Shown one piece after another: positions 43,111-51,298 of a DNA stretch of 64,000 nucleotides (position 1 is the first letter of the stretch; every line of letters begins with the position of its first letter). The stretch is from contig NZ_RHHO01000005.1 of NCBI RefSeq assembly GCF_003710865.1, positions 80,151-144,150 on the forward strand. The letters are read 5' to 3'. Origin of the DNA: Brevibacillus borstelensis (GTDB taxonomy: Bacteria; Bacillota; Bacilli; Brevibacillales; Brevibacillaceae). The position numbers and the translations under genes were made by a program. The notes beneath the pieces were generated by a model that was given only the letters and a program-made list of their open reading frames with translations, was not told the origin of the DNA and ran no database searches.

Positions 43111-45282
43111 ATGAAACGATTTATCCCCTTCCTCATTCTTGTCCTGATTTTAACCCTCATTCCTCCTGGTGGAAGCTTTGCGAACACTTCTGCGGTTCTG
43201 CTCGGAAGCGACGTGCTATTCGACCAATTTCACCATGTCATCAAAGGAAAAAAAGTCGGCCTTGTCACAAATCAAACAGGTGTAAGCAGTCAAGGAATCA
43301 GCACGATCGACCTGCTTCGCCGGGACAAATCGGTGACACTGGCGGCTTTGTACACACCGGAGCACGGTCTGGACGGGAAAACACCGGCCGGCAAATACGT
43401 TGCCTCCTACCAGCATCCCGTCTACGGCATTCCTGTCTACAGCCTCTATGGTTCGACAAGAAAGCCCACAAAGCAAATGCTCGCTGGCATTGATCTTTTG
43501 CTGGTCGACTTGCAGGATATTGGAGCCCGTACCTATACGTACATATCCACTCTCCAATACTGCATGACGGCGGCAAAGGAGCAGGGCAAACCGATCATCG
43601 TACTGGACCGGCCCAATCCTGTTGGCGGAACCATTGTCGAAGGGCCCGTTCTGGAATCTGCCTACCGCTCATTTGTCGGTGTGGACACCCTCCCGATGGC
43701 ACACGGGATGACAATCGGCGAGCTGGCGCAATTTTTCAACCGCAACATCGACGCAAACCTGACCGTTATCCCCATGAAAGGTTATACGCGTCAAATGCTG
43801 TTCCAGGATACCGGACTTCACTGGATTCCGAGCTCTCCGCGAATACCGGATCTGGCTGCTGTATTCGGTTATATGGCAACCGGCCTGGGAGAAGGAACCG
43901 GAATCGTCCAGGCTGACAATTTCCGCTGGATCGGCGGCGAAGGGATCGATTCGGGCAAATACGCTGATCTGTTAAACGGAGCGCTGCTGCCTGGTGTCGT
44001 TTTTCTCCCCGAGAAGAAAGATTCAAAAGGCGGCGTCCGGCTCCAGATCACCAATCCTCATCTGTTCAATCCGGCCAAAACGGGGATTTACGCTTTGACC
44101 TACGCTCATCAATTGAATCATTTCAAGGTTCCGAAGAGCGGAAAGACAAAAGTGATGTTTGATCTGGTAATGGGAACAAACAAAATCGGCCAGTACCTGG
44201 AGCAGGGGCTGTCCCCCAAACAGATTGAGGAGAAGTATGCAAAAGATCTGGAAGCATTTCGCAAGCTTCGCAGCAACTATTTGATCTACAATGACCAGCC
44301 TTACGTTCCTGTTCAGCCCATTCAATCAAAGAAGGGCATTTCACAGGCAAAACCTGCTGCTCCCGGCAAGCCAGGTCCAGCCAGCTCACAATCGCAGACG
44401 AAGCCGACAGCCCAGACGAAGCCAGCCGCGCAAACGCCTTTGCCGAACCAATCAAACAACAGCACTGCGACAGCAACGCCAACTCCAGGGTCTGGCGGAT
44501 CGGCAGGACTGCCCGAGTCTAAACAACCGTCTGTGGCGGGACAACCGAAGCCGGTGGCAAAACCCGCCGTACCTTCAGTTCCGTCAGCCGACCAGACGCC
44601 AGCTAAGCCGGGCGGCAGTCAGACGCAGGAAAAAGTGGCGTATCTGACATTTGATGACGGTCCTTCTCCAATTACAACTGAGGTGCTGGACATCCTCAAG
44701 GCCCATGACGTCAAGGCGACCTTTTTCGTCGTAGGGAAAAGCGTGCCGGGACACGAAGCGATTTTGAAACGGGCGATTGCCGAGGGGCATGTCGTAGGAG
44801 GACACACATACTCCCACAACTATCGCACGATTTATAAAGATCTCTCCTCCTTTTTCGCCGATCTGGAAAAAGGCAATCAACTGATCGAAAAGGCAACAGG
44901 AATCAAGCCGACTGTCTTTCGGTACCCAGGCGGCAGCACCAATACCGTCAGCAAGACCTATCAAAACGCAGCGCTCTACAATAACCAGCATACGGTGATG
45001 AGTGCCATCAAAACGGAGGCTGCCAAACGCGGCTATACGTTTATTGACTGGAATATCACAAACGGGGATGCCCGCAGCAGCAAGTATACGCCAGAAACGG
45101 CCTTGGCAAATATAAAGGCGCAGGTAAGAAATCAGAAAGAAATTGTCGTACTGATGCACGACGCCGCGACCAAGAGCGCAACGGCCAAGTCCCTTCCAGC
45201 CGTAATCCAGTTCCTCAAAGAACATGGTTACCGCTTTGAAACGATCCATGCAGAGAAATCCACAGTAGCCACTGTGAAATAA
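43111..45282 (+). CDS. fusion of NamZ-like exo-beta-N-acetylmuramidase (DUF1343) and NodB polysaccharide deacetylase
   Basis: A 723-residue secreted protein. The signal peptide covers about 1-25. Residues 28-405 are a DUF1343/GH171 (NamZ-like) domain with VGLVTNQTGV, ALYTPEHGLDG, VDLQDIGARTYTY, LDRPNP and MAHGMTIGELA. A Pro/Ala/Gln/Thr-rich linker spans about 405-505. A NodB deacetylase domain follows, with TFDDGP (Asp515, Asp516), the metal-binding HTYSH (His565, His569), RYPGG (604-608) and LMHD (His683). NamZ removes terminal MurNAc from peptidoglycan fragments and NodB enzymes remove N-acetyl groups, so both modules act on cell-wall glycans. The two ends are intact and the gene has its own terminator. 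Confidence 0.88.
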   Translation: MKRFIPFLILVLILTLIPPGGSFANTSAVLLGSDVLFDQFHHVIKGKKVGLVTNQTGVSSQGISTIDLLRRDKSVTLAALYTPEHGLDGKTPAGKYVASYQHPVYGIPVYSLYGSTRKPTKQMLAGIDLLLVDLQDIGARTYTYISTLQYCMTAAKEQGKPIIVLDRPNPVGGTIVEGPVLESAYRSFVGVDTLPMAHGMTIGELAQFFNRNIDANLTVIPMKGYTRQMLFQDTGLHWIPSSPRIPDLAAVFGYMATGLGEGTGIVQADNFRWIGGEGIDSGKYADLLNGALLPGVVFLPEKKDSKGGVRLQITNPHLFNPAKTGIYALTYAHQLNHFKVPKSGKTKVMFDLVMGTNKIGQYLEQGLSPKQIEEKYAKDLEAFRKLRSNYLIYNDQPYVPVQPIQSKKGISQAKPAAPGKPGPASSQSQTKPTAQTKPAAQTPLPNQSNNSTATATPTPGSGGSAGLPESKQPSVAGQPKPVAKPAVPSVPSADQTPAKPGGSQTQEKVAYLTFDDGPSPITTEVLDILKAHDVKATFFVVGKSVPGHEAILKRAIAEGHVVGGHTYSHNYRTIYKDLSSFFADLEKGNQLIEKATGIKPTVFRYPGGSTNTVSKTYQNAALYNNQHTVMSAIKTEAAKRGYTFIDWNITNGDARSSKYTPETALANIKAQVRNQKEIVVLMHDAATKSATAKSLPAVIQFLKEHGYRFETIHAEKSTVATVK

Positions 45283-45292
45283 TGGCGACTCG

Positions 45293-45327
45293 ACAACCAA
45301 CTCATTCGTGAGTTGGTTGTTTTTATT
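45293..45327 (+). terminator. terminator of the NamZ-NodB gene
   Basis: A perfect 12-bp stem ACAACCAACTCA/TGAGTTGGTTGT with TTCG tetraloop, followed by TTTTATT. Confidence 0.92.
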
Positions 45328-45374
45328 CCGGCAACAATATCATTGACGATCATCTACATGGGGAGGAACATCTG

Positions 45375-45518
45375 GTGAGCTACACCTGCTACTATTGTGA
45401 GCACGAATCCGAAACGGCACATCTCATCACGTTCTTTCAAGGGACAGAGGAAAAGAACGAGCTGCTTTGCAGTTCCTGCTACGCTGATTGGCTCGAAGGC
45501 CTGAAAGTAGAACCGTAA
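45375..45518 (+). CDS. zinc-ribbon micro-protein
   Basis: A 47-residue protein starting at GTG 45375, 8 bases after GGAGG. Two CxxC pairs, CYYC (5, 8) and CSSC (32, 35), are separated by 23 residues with a histidine-containing hydrophobic stretch, the geometry of a treble-clef or zinc-ribbon fold. It lies between two terminators, so it has its own transcript. The function is unknown, but the clean ribosome site, paired cysteines and dedicated terminator argue for a real gene. Confidence 0.7.
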   Translation: MSYTCYYCEHESETAHLITFFQGTEEKNELLCSSCYADWLEGLKVEP

Positions 45519-45527
45519 AATCATGGG

Positions 45528-45559
45528 AAAAACCGCCTGATCGATCAAGCGGTTTTTTC
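45528..45559. terminator. bidirectional terminator
   Basis: AAAAACCGC/GCGGTTTTT forms a stem around a partly palindromic 12-base loop, and the flanks are A-rich and T-rich. Confidence 0.8.
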
Positions 45560-45593
45560 GCATTCTTTATCCGTTTTGACAAGGCTGCCTTTT

Positions 45594-47168
45594 TTAGCTC
45601 TGCTGCGAGGCCAGACTCTCGTACTTTGCCCGCAGTTCCCGTTTTAGTATTTTTCCGCTTGGATTGCGCGGGAGGTTTTCTGCCAGGACGATATGCTTCG
45701 GAGCTTTAAACGCAGACAGTCTGGCTTTGCAAAAGTCAAGCAGCTCTTCGGCAGTCAAGGCTTCTCCCGCTTTGGGAACGACGACTGCGGCGACCGCCTC
45801 GATCCAGTATGGATCAGGGATTCCGATCACGGCTACTTCAGAAACAAGCGGGTGCTGGTAGATCACCTCTTCTACCTCCCTGCTTGCGACGTTTTCTCCA
45901 CCCGATTTGATCATATCCTTTTTTCGGTCAACGACGGTAATATATCCTTCCTCGTCCATGACGCCGAGGTCACCGCTGTGGAACCAGCCTCCCTGAAAGG
46001 CTGCGGACGTTTTTTCTTCATCGCGGAAGTACCCCAGCATAGCGTGGCTGGTTCGGTGTACGATCTCCCCCACCGTACCGCGGGGCACATCCTGGCCGGA
46101 ATCGTCGACAATCCTCGTTTCCACATTCAGAGACGGTCTGCCGGCGGAGCCAGCTTTGCGGATTTGATCCGCGGGCTTTAGGACAGTAGCGAGCGGGGCT
46201 ACCTCTGTCTGGCCGTAAAAATTCCAGAACTGCGCGTTCGGGAGCCTCCGCCCCAGCTCTTTCAAGATTTCGACAGGCATGATTGCTGCTCCGTAGTAGC
46301 ATTTTTTTAATGAAGACAAGTCCCGCTCCGCAAATTCAGGAGAACGGAGCAGGGCGATCCAGACGGTCGGGGGGCAAAAGAGCTGTGTCGCCTTGTACTC
46401 CTCGACAGTTTTCAGCAGGAGCGCAGGCTGTGCCTGCTCCAAAATAATTCCGCTCGCACCGAGGTAGACGTACGGCCCCAGGAAGCAATGCAGCTGGGCG
46501 CTATGGAAAAGCGGGAGAGCGTGGATAGCGACATCGTCTTCGGTCATTCCACCGTCGATAATCGTACTGACGTATTCTGTCAGCACACTCTTATGCGTCA
46601 GCATGACTCCTTTTGGCCTGGATTCCGTCCCGCTGGTGTAGAGAATATGCACAACATCGTCATCCTCCAGTTCCAGCTCCGGCTCCTCTGTACTCGATTG
46701 GGCGAGCTGCGTACGGAAATGGCCCCAGTCATTTGCCTGCTCTGTTTTTTCGGAGATCGAGCATCTCAGGACCGGAGAACAGCCTGATCGGCGAATCGCC
46801 TCGTCGGCGACTGGATGGAATTCCTGGGAGGCAAAGATCGCTTTCACATCGGCATGTCCCAGAATAAAGGCCACGTCGTCAGCGTTCAGCATGTAATTGA
46901 TCGGGACCATAATCACTCCCGCCCTGGCGAGGGCAAAGTTGAGAATGACAAAATCCATTGAATTGCGGGAGAGCACAGCTGCCCTGTCTCCCTTTTGCAG
47001 TCCAGACGCCAAAATCATATGCGCTGCCTGATTGGCCAGGATGTCCAGTTGTTCGTATGTAAGCGCCTCGTTCCCAAAGCGCAATGCAATCTTCTGCGGA
47101 AATCTGCCTCGGCTTCTGCGCAAAATATCTCCCAGCGTATTCCTTCTCGCCCGCTGAATTTCTTTCAT
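45594..47168 (-). CDS. AMP-dependent fatty acyl-CoA synthetase/ligase
   Basis: A 524-residue adenylate-forming enzyme that should activate a carboxylic acid to its CoA thioester. The motif A10-like YTSGTESRPKGVMLTHKS, FYGQTEVAP, WFHSGDLGVMDEEGYITVVDRKKDMIKSGGENV and the C-terminal NPSGKILKREL with catalytic lysine are all present. This pattern suits medium- or long-chain acyl-CoA ligases of the FadD/YngI type. GGAGGG lies 6 bases before ATG 47168. A TATAAT -10 and a short palindrome lie just upstream on the minus strand. Confidence 0.88.
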   Translation of the reverse strand: MKEIQRARRNTLGDILRRSRGRFPQKIALRFGNEALTYEQLDILANQAAHMILASGLQKGDRAAVLSRNSMDFVILNFALARAGVIMVPINYMLNADDVAFILGHADVKAIFASQEFHPVADEAIRRSGCSPVLRCSISEKTEQANDWGHFRTQLAQSSTEEPELELEDDDVVHILYTSGTESRPKGVMLTHKSVLTEYVSTIIDGGMTEDDVAIHALPLFHSAQLHCFLGPYVYLGASGIILEQAQPALLLKTVEEYKATQLFCPPTVWIALLRSPEFAERDLSSLKKCYYGAAIMPVEILKELGRRLPNAQFWNFYGQTEVAPLATVLKPADQIRKAGSAGRPSLNVETRIVDDSGQDVPRGTVGEIVHRTSHAMLGYFRDEEKTSAAFQGGWFHSGDLGVMDEEGYITVVDRKKDMIKSGGENVASREVEEVIYQHPLVSEVAVIGIPDPYWIEAVAAVVVPKAGEALTAEELLDFCKARLSAFKAPKHIVLAENLPRNPSGKILKRELRAKYESLASQQS

Positions 47169-47198
47169 GGACATCCCTCCGTCATTTTTCCTGCCTCT

Positions 47199-47217
47199 AT
47201 TATACAATGAATATTCA
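47199..47217 (-). promoter_or_regulatory. -10 element with adjacent TGAATATTCA palindrome upstream of the acyl-CoA synthetase
   Basis: On the minus strand TATAAT (47199-47204) is preceded by the perfect 10-base palindrome TGAATATTCA (47208-47217). The position against the core promoter suits a repressor. The form recalls FadR-type TetR operators, but the match is short. Confidence 0.35.
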
Positions 47218-47261
47218 GAAAAATAGAATCATTATTCTTTCCCGATATATCCATGCAATGT

Positions 47262-47291
47262 AAAAAACCCCTGACTCGAAATCAGTCAGGG
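47262..47291 (-). terminator. minus-strand terminator in the intergenic region
   Basis: CCCTGACT/AGTCAGGG with a 7-base loop is followed on the minus strand by GGTTTTTTAC. No annotated minus-strand gene ends here. Confidence 0.7.
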
Positions 47292-47479
47292 AGAAGAACT
47301 CAAGGTTATGAGGTTGTATCTATAGTATAGTATATATTCGAGTATATACTCAACCGGGATATATTAGTAAACGGAAACAAGCCGCACCTTGGACAAATTC
47401 TTTTTGCCCGAGCGCGACAACTCCCGCTTTCCATATTTGCATGGTTTCAATCCGGTCCGTTAACCTGCCTACTCCAATC
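47292..47479. other. intergenic stretch with AT-rich inverted repeat and possible 30-codon frame
   Basis: The region holds the inverted repeat GTATATA-TTCGA-GTATATAC (47330-47349) and the palindrome GAGTATATACTC (47340-47351). On the minus strand an ATG opens a 30-codon frame (MQIWKAGVVALGQKEF...) without a convincing ribosome site. The stretch is bounded by two minus-strand terminators, so a small RNA or peptide transcript is possible but unproven. Confidence 0.3.
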
Positions 47480-47522
47480 AAAAAAAATGCGGCGACCCGA
47501 TCTGCATTAGTAAGTCGCCGCA
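47480..47522 (-). terminator. terminator of the small minus-strand gene
   Basis: TGCGGCGAC/GTCGCCGCA forms a 9-bp stem with a 17-base loop, followed on the minus strand by eight T. Confidence 0.8.
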
Positions 47523-47535
47523 GCCCCCAAGAAGT

Positions 47536-47721
47536 TTAGTCTGAGTGCTTACCTACAGAATATATCAAAGGGTACATACCATGCGATATGAAGTCGATGG
47601 CTACGGAAGAAAGTTTTGGTTTTTGCCATAAATGTATCGCAAAAATTTCAAAATTGCCTATGTTCCATTGATACATGCCCTTTAACTCGATAGAATAAGT
47701 GGAGACTGGTTCTTTACTCAC
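47536..47721 (-). CDS. small hypothetical protein
   Basis: A 61-residue frame from GTG 47721 (MSKEPVSTYSIELKGMYQW...). AAGGGG lies 10 bases before the start, and a strong terminator begins right after the stop, which supports a real gene. Base composition is more AT-rich than the neighbours. No family was recognised. Its start region overlaps the ribosome site of the divergent DUF3817 gene. Confidence 0.45.
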   Translation of the reverse strand: MSKEPVSTYSIELKGMYQWNIGNFEIFAIHLWQKPKLSSVAIDFISHGMYPLIYSVGKHSD

Positions 47722-47735
47722 TGGAGGTGTTCCCC

Positions 47736-48044
47736 TTGCTAAAAACGCCCCTTGGCCGTCTTCGTTTTATCGGCCTCATCGAAGGAATTTCGTACCTCGT
47801 CCTGCTTGGAATTGCCATGCCACTGAAATATTTTCTGGAGATGCCAAAAGCTGTGACGATTGCCGGTTCCTTGCATGGCGTGTTTTTCGTATTGTTCATG
47901 CTGGCACTCGCCCATGTCTTTTTCGCAAACCGGTGGTCGATCCTGCGGGCGCTCGGCGCGTTTGTCGCGTCTTTGATCCCGTTTGGAAATTTTGTTCTCG
48001 ATGCACAATTGAAAAAAGAAGAAGCTTCCATGAAGCGATCATAA
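47736..48044 (+). CDS. DUF3817 small integral membrane protein
   Basis: A 102-residue membrane protein. GGAGG lies 8 bases before TTG 47736, giving MLKTPLGRLRFIGLIEGISYLVLLG, the conserved family opening. About three hydrophobic segments follow (SYLVLLGIAMPL, TIAGSLHGVFFVLFMLALAHV, ILRALGAFVASLIPFGNFVLDA). Relatives such as YdzA are of unknown function. A terminator follows directly. Confidence 0.82.
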   Translation: MLKTPLGRLRFIGLIEGISYLVLLGIAMPLKYFLEMPKAVTIAGSLHGVFFVLFMLALAHVFFANRWSILRALGAFVASLIPFGNFVLDAQLKKEEASMKRS

Positions 48045-48047
48045 AGG

Positions 48048-48082
48048 AAACGCTTGACGACCTTCTCCCGTCAAGCGTTTTT
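48048..48082 (+). terminator. terminator of the DUF3817 gene
   Basis: AAACGCTTGACG/CGTCAAGCGTTT is a perfect 12-bp stem followed by TTG. Confidence 0.8.
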
Positions 48083-48149
48083 GAATAGATGGGGTATCTG
48101 AAAAAAAGAAAAAACAGGTGCAAGACCTGTTCGCAGTGCTTTCTTATGG

Positions 48150-48235
48150 CGGAGGGAGAGGGATTCGAACCCCCGTGACGTTGCCGCCTAACGGTTTTCA
48201 AGACCGCCCCGTTATGACCACTTCGGTATCCCTCC
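48150..48235 (-). tRNA. tRNA-Ser(UGA)
   Basis: The minus strand folds as a class II tRNA: acceptor GGAGGGA/TCCCTCC, anticodon loop CTTGAAA (anticodon TGA), a long variable arm, and the T-loop GTTCGAATC. CCA is not encoded. Confidence 0.93.
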
Positions 48236-48289
48236 GCATGGTTGAACAAGTTATACTATAACATACTCATTCCCCTGAAAGCAACCGTT

Positions 48290-48330
48290 TTTTACAAAAA
48301 CGAGCTTCCTCCAAACGGGGAAGCTCGTTT
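48290..48330 (-). terminator. terminator of the yod-like catabolic operon
   Basis: AAACGAGCTTCC/GGAAGCTCGTTT forms a 12-bp stem; on the minus strand five T follow. It lies 60 bases after the aldehyde dehydrogenase stop. Confidence 0.8.
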
Positions 48331-48391
48331 CCTGTACCGGCCTCAAAACAGCTGTCAATTGCCTTTGACAGCAGCTTTCTCTTCCTGAAAC

Positions 48392-49810
48392 CTATCGCTT
48401 CACGACAACCAGCTTTAACTCCGTTAGCTCTTCGATCGCGTATTTGATTCCTTCCCGGCCCATGCCGCTTTCCTTGACACCGCCGTAAGGCATATGGTCG
48501 ACGCGGAAGGTCGGGATATCGTTAATCATGACGCCGCCAACATGCAGCTCATCTGCCGCTTTCAATGCGAGTGACAGGTTTTGCGTGTAGAGTCCGGCTT
48601 GAAGGCCGAAACGAGAATCGTTTACGAACTCAATCGCCTCCTCTACAGAGTCCACCGGATTGATCAGGACGACCGGTCCGAATACCTCCTGGCAAGACAG
48701 TTTGGCGTCTGCCGGAACTCCTGTCAATACGGTAGGCTGCAGCACCCGTCCATCTGCTTTTCCTCCGCATTCTACCCTGGCGCCTCTCTCCCTGGCTTCC
48801 TCGATCCAGGCCAAGGCCCGATCCGTTTCCTTCGGAGAAATCATCGCGGAGTAGTCTGCTTCCTCGGACAGAGAGTCGCCGCCGACCAGCTTTTTGGTCT
48901 CCGCCACAAAGCGCTCCACGAATGTCTCGTATTCATCCCTGACCACATAAATCCGCTGTACGGAGATGCATACCTGTCCGGAGTACGCAAATGCGCCAAA
49001 AATACAGCGCGGGATGACCTCGTCGAGATTTACCCCTTTATCGATGATGACGGCAGAATTGGAGCCCAGCTCCAACGTAACCCGCTTGAGTCCGGCCCGA
49101 TTGCGGATGTCGATGCCGACAGCCGGGCTGCCGGTAAAGGTCAGTGCTTTCACCCTCGGGTCTGTCACGAGGAGATCGCCTACTGTTGCTCCGCTGCCGG
49201 TCACAACATTTAGTGCTCCCGCTGGCACTCCGGCCTGCTCGGCAACCTCCGCCAGAAAATATGCGGAGAGAGGCGTCTGGGATGCCGGCTTGAGCACGAC
49301 GGTGTTCCCTGCAGCCAATGCCGGACCAACTTTATGGGCGACCAGATTCATCGGGAAATTGAAAGGAGTGATCGCGCCAATCACGCCCAAAGGCTCACGC
49401 ACGGTGTATGCAAGGCGCCCTTCTCCTCCGATGGCGGCATCCAGCGGCAGAGTCTCGCCGTGAATCCTTTTTGCTTCCTCCGCAGCGAATTTGTATGTCT
49501 GTATCGTACGGATCACTTCGCCGCGAGCGGTTTTGATCGGCTTGCCTGCCTCCAGCGCAATAATTTTGGCAGCCTCCTCCAGCCGTTCGTCCATGATGAA
49601 TGAAATTTTCTCCAGGATAGCCGCACGCTGATAAGCAGGCATGCGCCGCATTACCATCGAAGCCTCCTGAGCTGCGGAAATCGCCTTTTCTACCAGTTCG
49701 GCGTCAGCCTGCGCGATTTCCGCTATCTGTTCCCCGCTGTAGGGAGCGTAGAGCGGCGCGTAGTTTTTGGCCTCCACCCACTGCCCGCCAATGTAGCACG
49801 CTTTTTTCAT
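48392..49810 (-). CDS. NAD(P)-dependent aldehyde dehydrogenase
   Basis: A 472-residue ALDH-superfamily enzyme that oxidises an aldehyde to an acid. Active-site motifs are VTLELGSNSAVIID (catalytic Glu), FAYSGQVCISVQR (catalytic Cys), the FTGSPAVG cofactor turn and GAITPFNFPMNLVAHKVGPALAAGNTVVLKP. It resembles YfmT/lactaldehyde- or succinate-semialdehyde-type enzymes. GGGAGG precedes ATG 49810. It is last in a six-gene minus-strand run, directly after a 4-aminobutyrate-type aminotransferase, the classic pairing that converts an omega-amino acid to a dicarboxylate. Confidence 0.88.
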   Translation of the reverse strand: MKKACYIGGQWVEAKNYAPLYAPYSGEQIAEIAQADAELVEKAISAAQEASMVMRRMPAYQRAAILEKISFIMDERLEEAAKIIALEAGKPIKTARGEVIRTIQTYKFAAEEAKRIHGETLPLDAAIGGEGRLAYTVREPLGVIGAITPFNFPMNLVAHKVGPALAAGNTVVLKPASQTPLSAYFLAEVAEQAGVPAGALNVVTGSGATVGDLLVTDPRVKALTFTGSPAVGIDIRNRAGLKRVTLELGSNSAVIIDKGVNLDEVIPRCIFGAFAYSGQVCISVQRIYVVRDEYETFVERFVAETKKLVGGDSLSEEADYSAMISPKETDRALAWIEEARERGARVECGGKADGRVLQPTVLTGVPADAKLSCQEVFGPVVLINPVDSVEEAIEFVNDSRFGLQAGLYTQNLSLALKAADELHVGGVMINDIPTFRVDHMPYGGVKESGMGREGIKYAIEELTELKLVVVKR

Positions 49811-49891
49811 CCATCCAGCCTCCCTCTCATCGACTCTCCTATGAGTTTTCCCGATATACGTCTTTCAGTCCGCGCTATTCTAGCCATTCCT

Positions 49892-51253
49892 TTATGCTTG
49901 TGAAGGCGTACACAGTTCCTCTAACACTTTCTCCATCACACCCAAACCTTCCTCCAATTGTTCGTCGTCAATCACGAGCGGAGAGAGAATCCGGATGACA
50001 TTGCTGTAAAGACCGGCCGTGAGTACGACCAACCCGCGCTGGCAGCAGGCTTGCGCAATTTTTGCCGTCAATTCCTTGTCTGGCTCTTTGCCTGATTTGT
50101 CTTTGACGATTTCGATAGCACACATCGCTCCAATGCCGCGCGCATCTCCTACCTGTTCAAAGCGTTGCTTGAAGCCTTCGAAGCACTGCAAAATCCTGGT
50201 TCCGATCTGGTTGGCTCTGTCCATGAAGCCTTCCTGCTCCATCATTTCGATCACCTTCAGAGCGGCGATACACCCGAGCGGACTGCCTCCATATGTTCCG
50301 CCGATCTCCCCTGGATTGGGAGCATCCATGATCTCAGCCCGGCCAGTAACTGCACTGATCGGCAGCCCGGCCCCAAGCGATTTGGACATGACAATCAAAT
50401 CAGGCTCTACGCCGAAATGCTCCATCGCAAACATTTTGCCTGTGCGGCCAAAACCCGTCTGGACTTCATCGGCGATGAACAGGATGCCGTGCTTCTCGCA
50501 GATTGCTTTTACCCCTTGGACAAAACGCTTGGACGGTACCACGAATCCGCCCTCGCCCTGAACTGGCTCCATAATGACGGCCGCGACTTCATCCGCAGGC
50601 ACTTCACCCAGGAAGAAGTCTTCGAAGCGTCTCAGCACTTGTTCGTCGCATTCTTCCGGAGTCGTTCCCGGCATTGCACGGTAGTAGTACGGATAGCTCA
50701 TCTTATACACATCGGGAGCAAACGGGCCGAACTGGTATTTGTACGGACGCACTTTGCTCGTAAGTGACATCGCCAGCAAGGTACGGCCATGGAAGCCGCG
50801 TTCAAACGAAATAATCGCTTTTCGCCCCGTGTACTTTCTGGCGATTTTGACCGCATTTTCCACAGCTTCCGCACCGCTGTTAAGGAAGAATGTTTTCTTT
50901 GCATGCGTCCCTGGCGTGATTCTGTTCAAAGTCTCGGCCAGTTTGACGTACGGCTCGTACATCATGACGTGAAAGCAGGTATGGATATACTGATCAAGCT
51001 GTTCCTTCAGGGCTTCCACCACCGCAGGCGGGCAGTGGCCGGCATTGATCGTCCCGATGGCTCCGGCAAAATCGATAAACGTATTTCCGTCGACATCAGT
51101 CAGAAGCGCTCCTTCCGCCTTCTGGACAAAGGTCGGCAAGGTGTTGAACGGACCGCGCGGCACATGGCTTTCCTTTCGTGCCAGAAGCTCCTGAGCCTTT
51201 GGTCCCGGAATCTGTGTTTTGATCTGAATGTACTTTGTAGTCGTCGAATCCAT
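49892..51253 (-). CDS. gabT: 4-aminobutyrate-type class III aminotransferase
   Basis: A 453-residue PLP enzyme. Motifs are FLNSGAEAVENAVKIARKYTGR, SFERGFHGRT, AAVIMEPVQGEGGFVVP, LFIADEVQTGFGRTGKMFAMEHFGVEPDLIVMSKSLGAG with the PLP lysine, and GTYGGSPLGCIAAL. The set is characteristic of GABA aminotransferase, although a related omega-amine could be the substrate. It is cotranscribed with the deacylase upstream (45-base gap) and the aldehyde dehydrogenase downstream (81-base gap). Confidence 0.87.
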   Translation of the reverse strand: MDSTTTKYIQIKTQIPGPKAQELLARKESHVPRGPFNTLPTFVQKAEGALLTDVDGNTFIDFAGAIGTINAGHCPPAVVEALKEQLDQYIHTCFHVMMYEPYVKLAETLNRITPGTHAKKTFFLNSGAEAVENAVKIARKYTGRKAIISFERGFHGRTLLAMSLTSKVRPYKYQFGPFAPDVYKMSYPYYYRAMPGTTPEECDEQVLRRFEDFFLGEVPADEVAAVIMEPVQGEGGFVVPSKRFVQGVKAICEKHGILFIADEVQTGFGRTGKMFAMEHFGVEPDLIVMSKSLGAGLPISAVTGRAEIMDAPNPGEIGGTYGGSPLGCIAALKVIEMMEQEGFMDRANQIGTRILQCFEGFKQRFEQVGDARGIGAMCAIEIVKDKSGKEPDKELTAKIAQACCQRGLVVLTAGLYSNVIRILSPLVIDDEQLEEGLGVMEKVLEELCTPSQA

Positions 51254-51298
51254 TTTTGATCTGCTCCCTTCATCCCTTTTCTCTTTATCAAGACCACA

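Noticed and set aside
47896..48249. Minus-strand frame covering tRNA-Ser and the DUF3817 gene
   Set aside because: Part of it is tRNA sequence read as protein, and the rest is antisense to a recognised gene.
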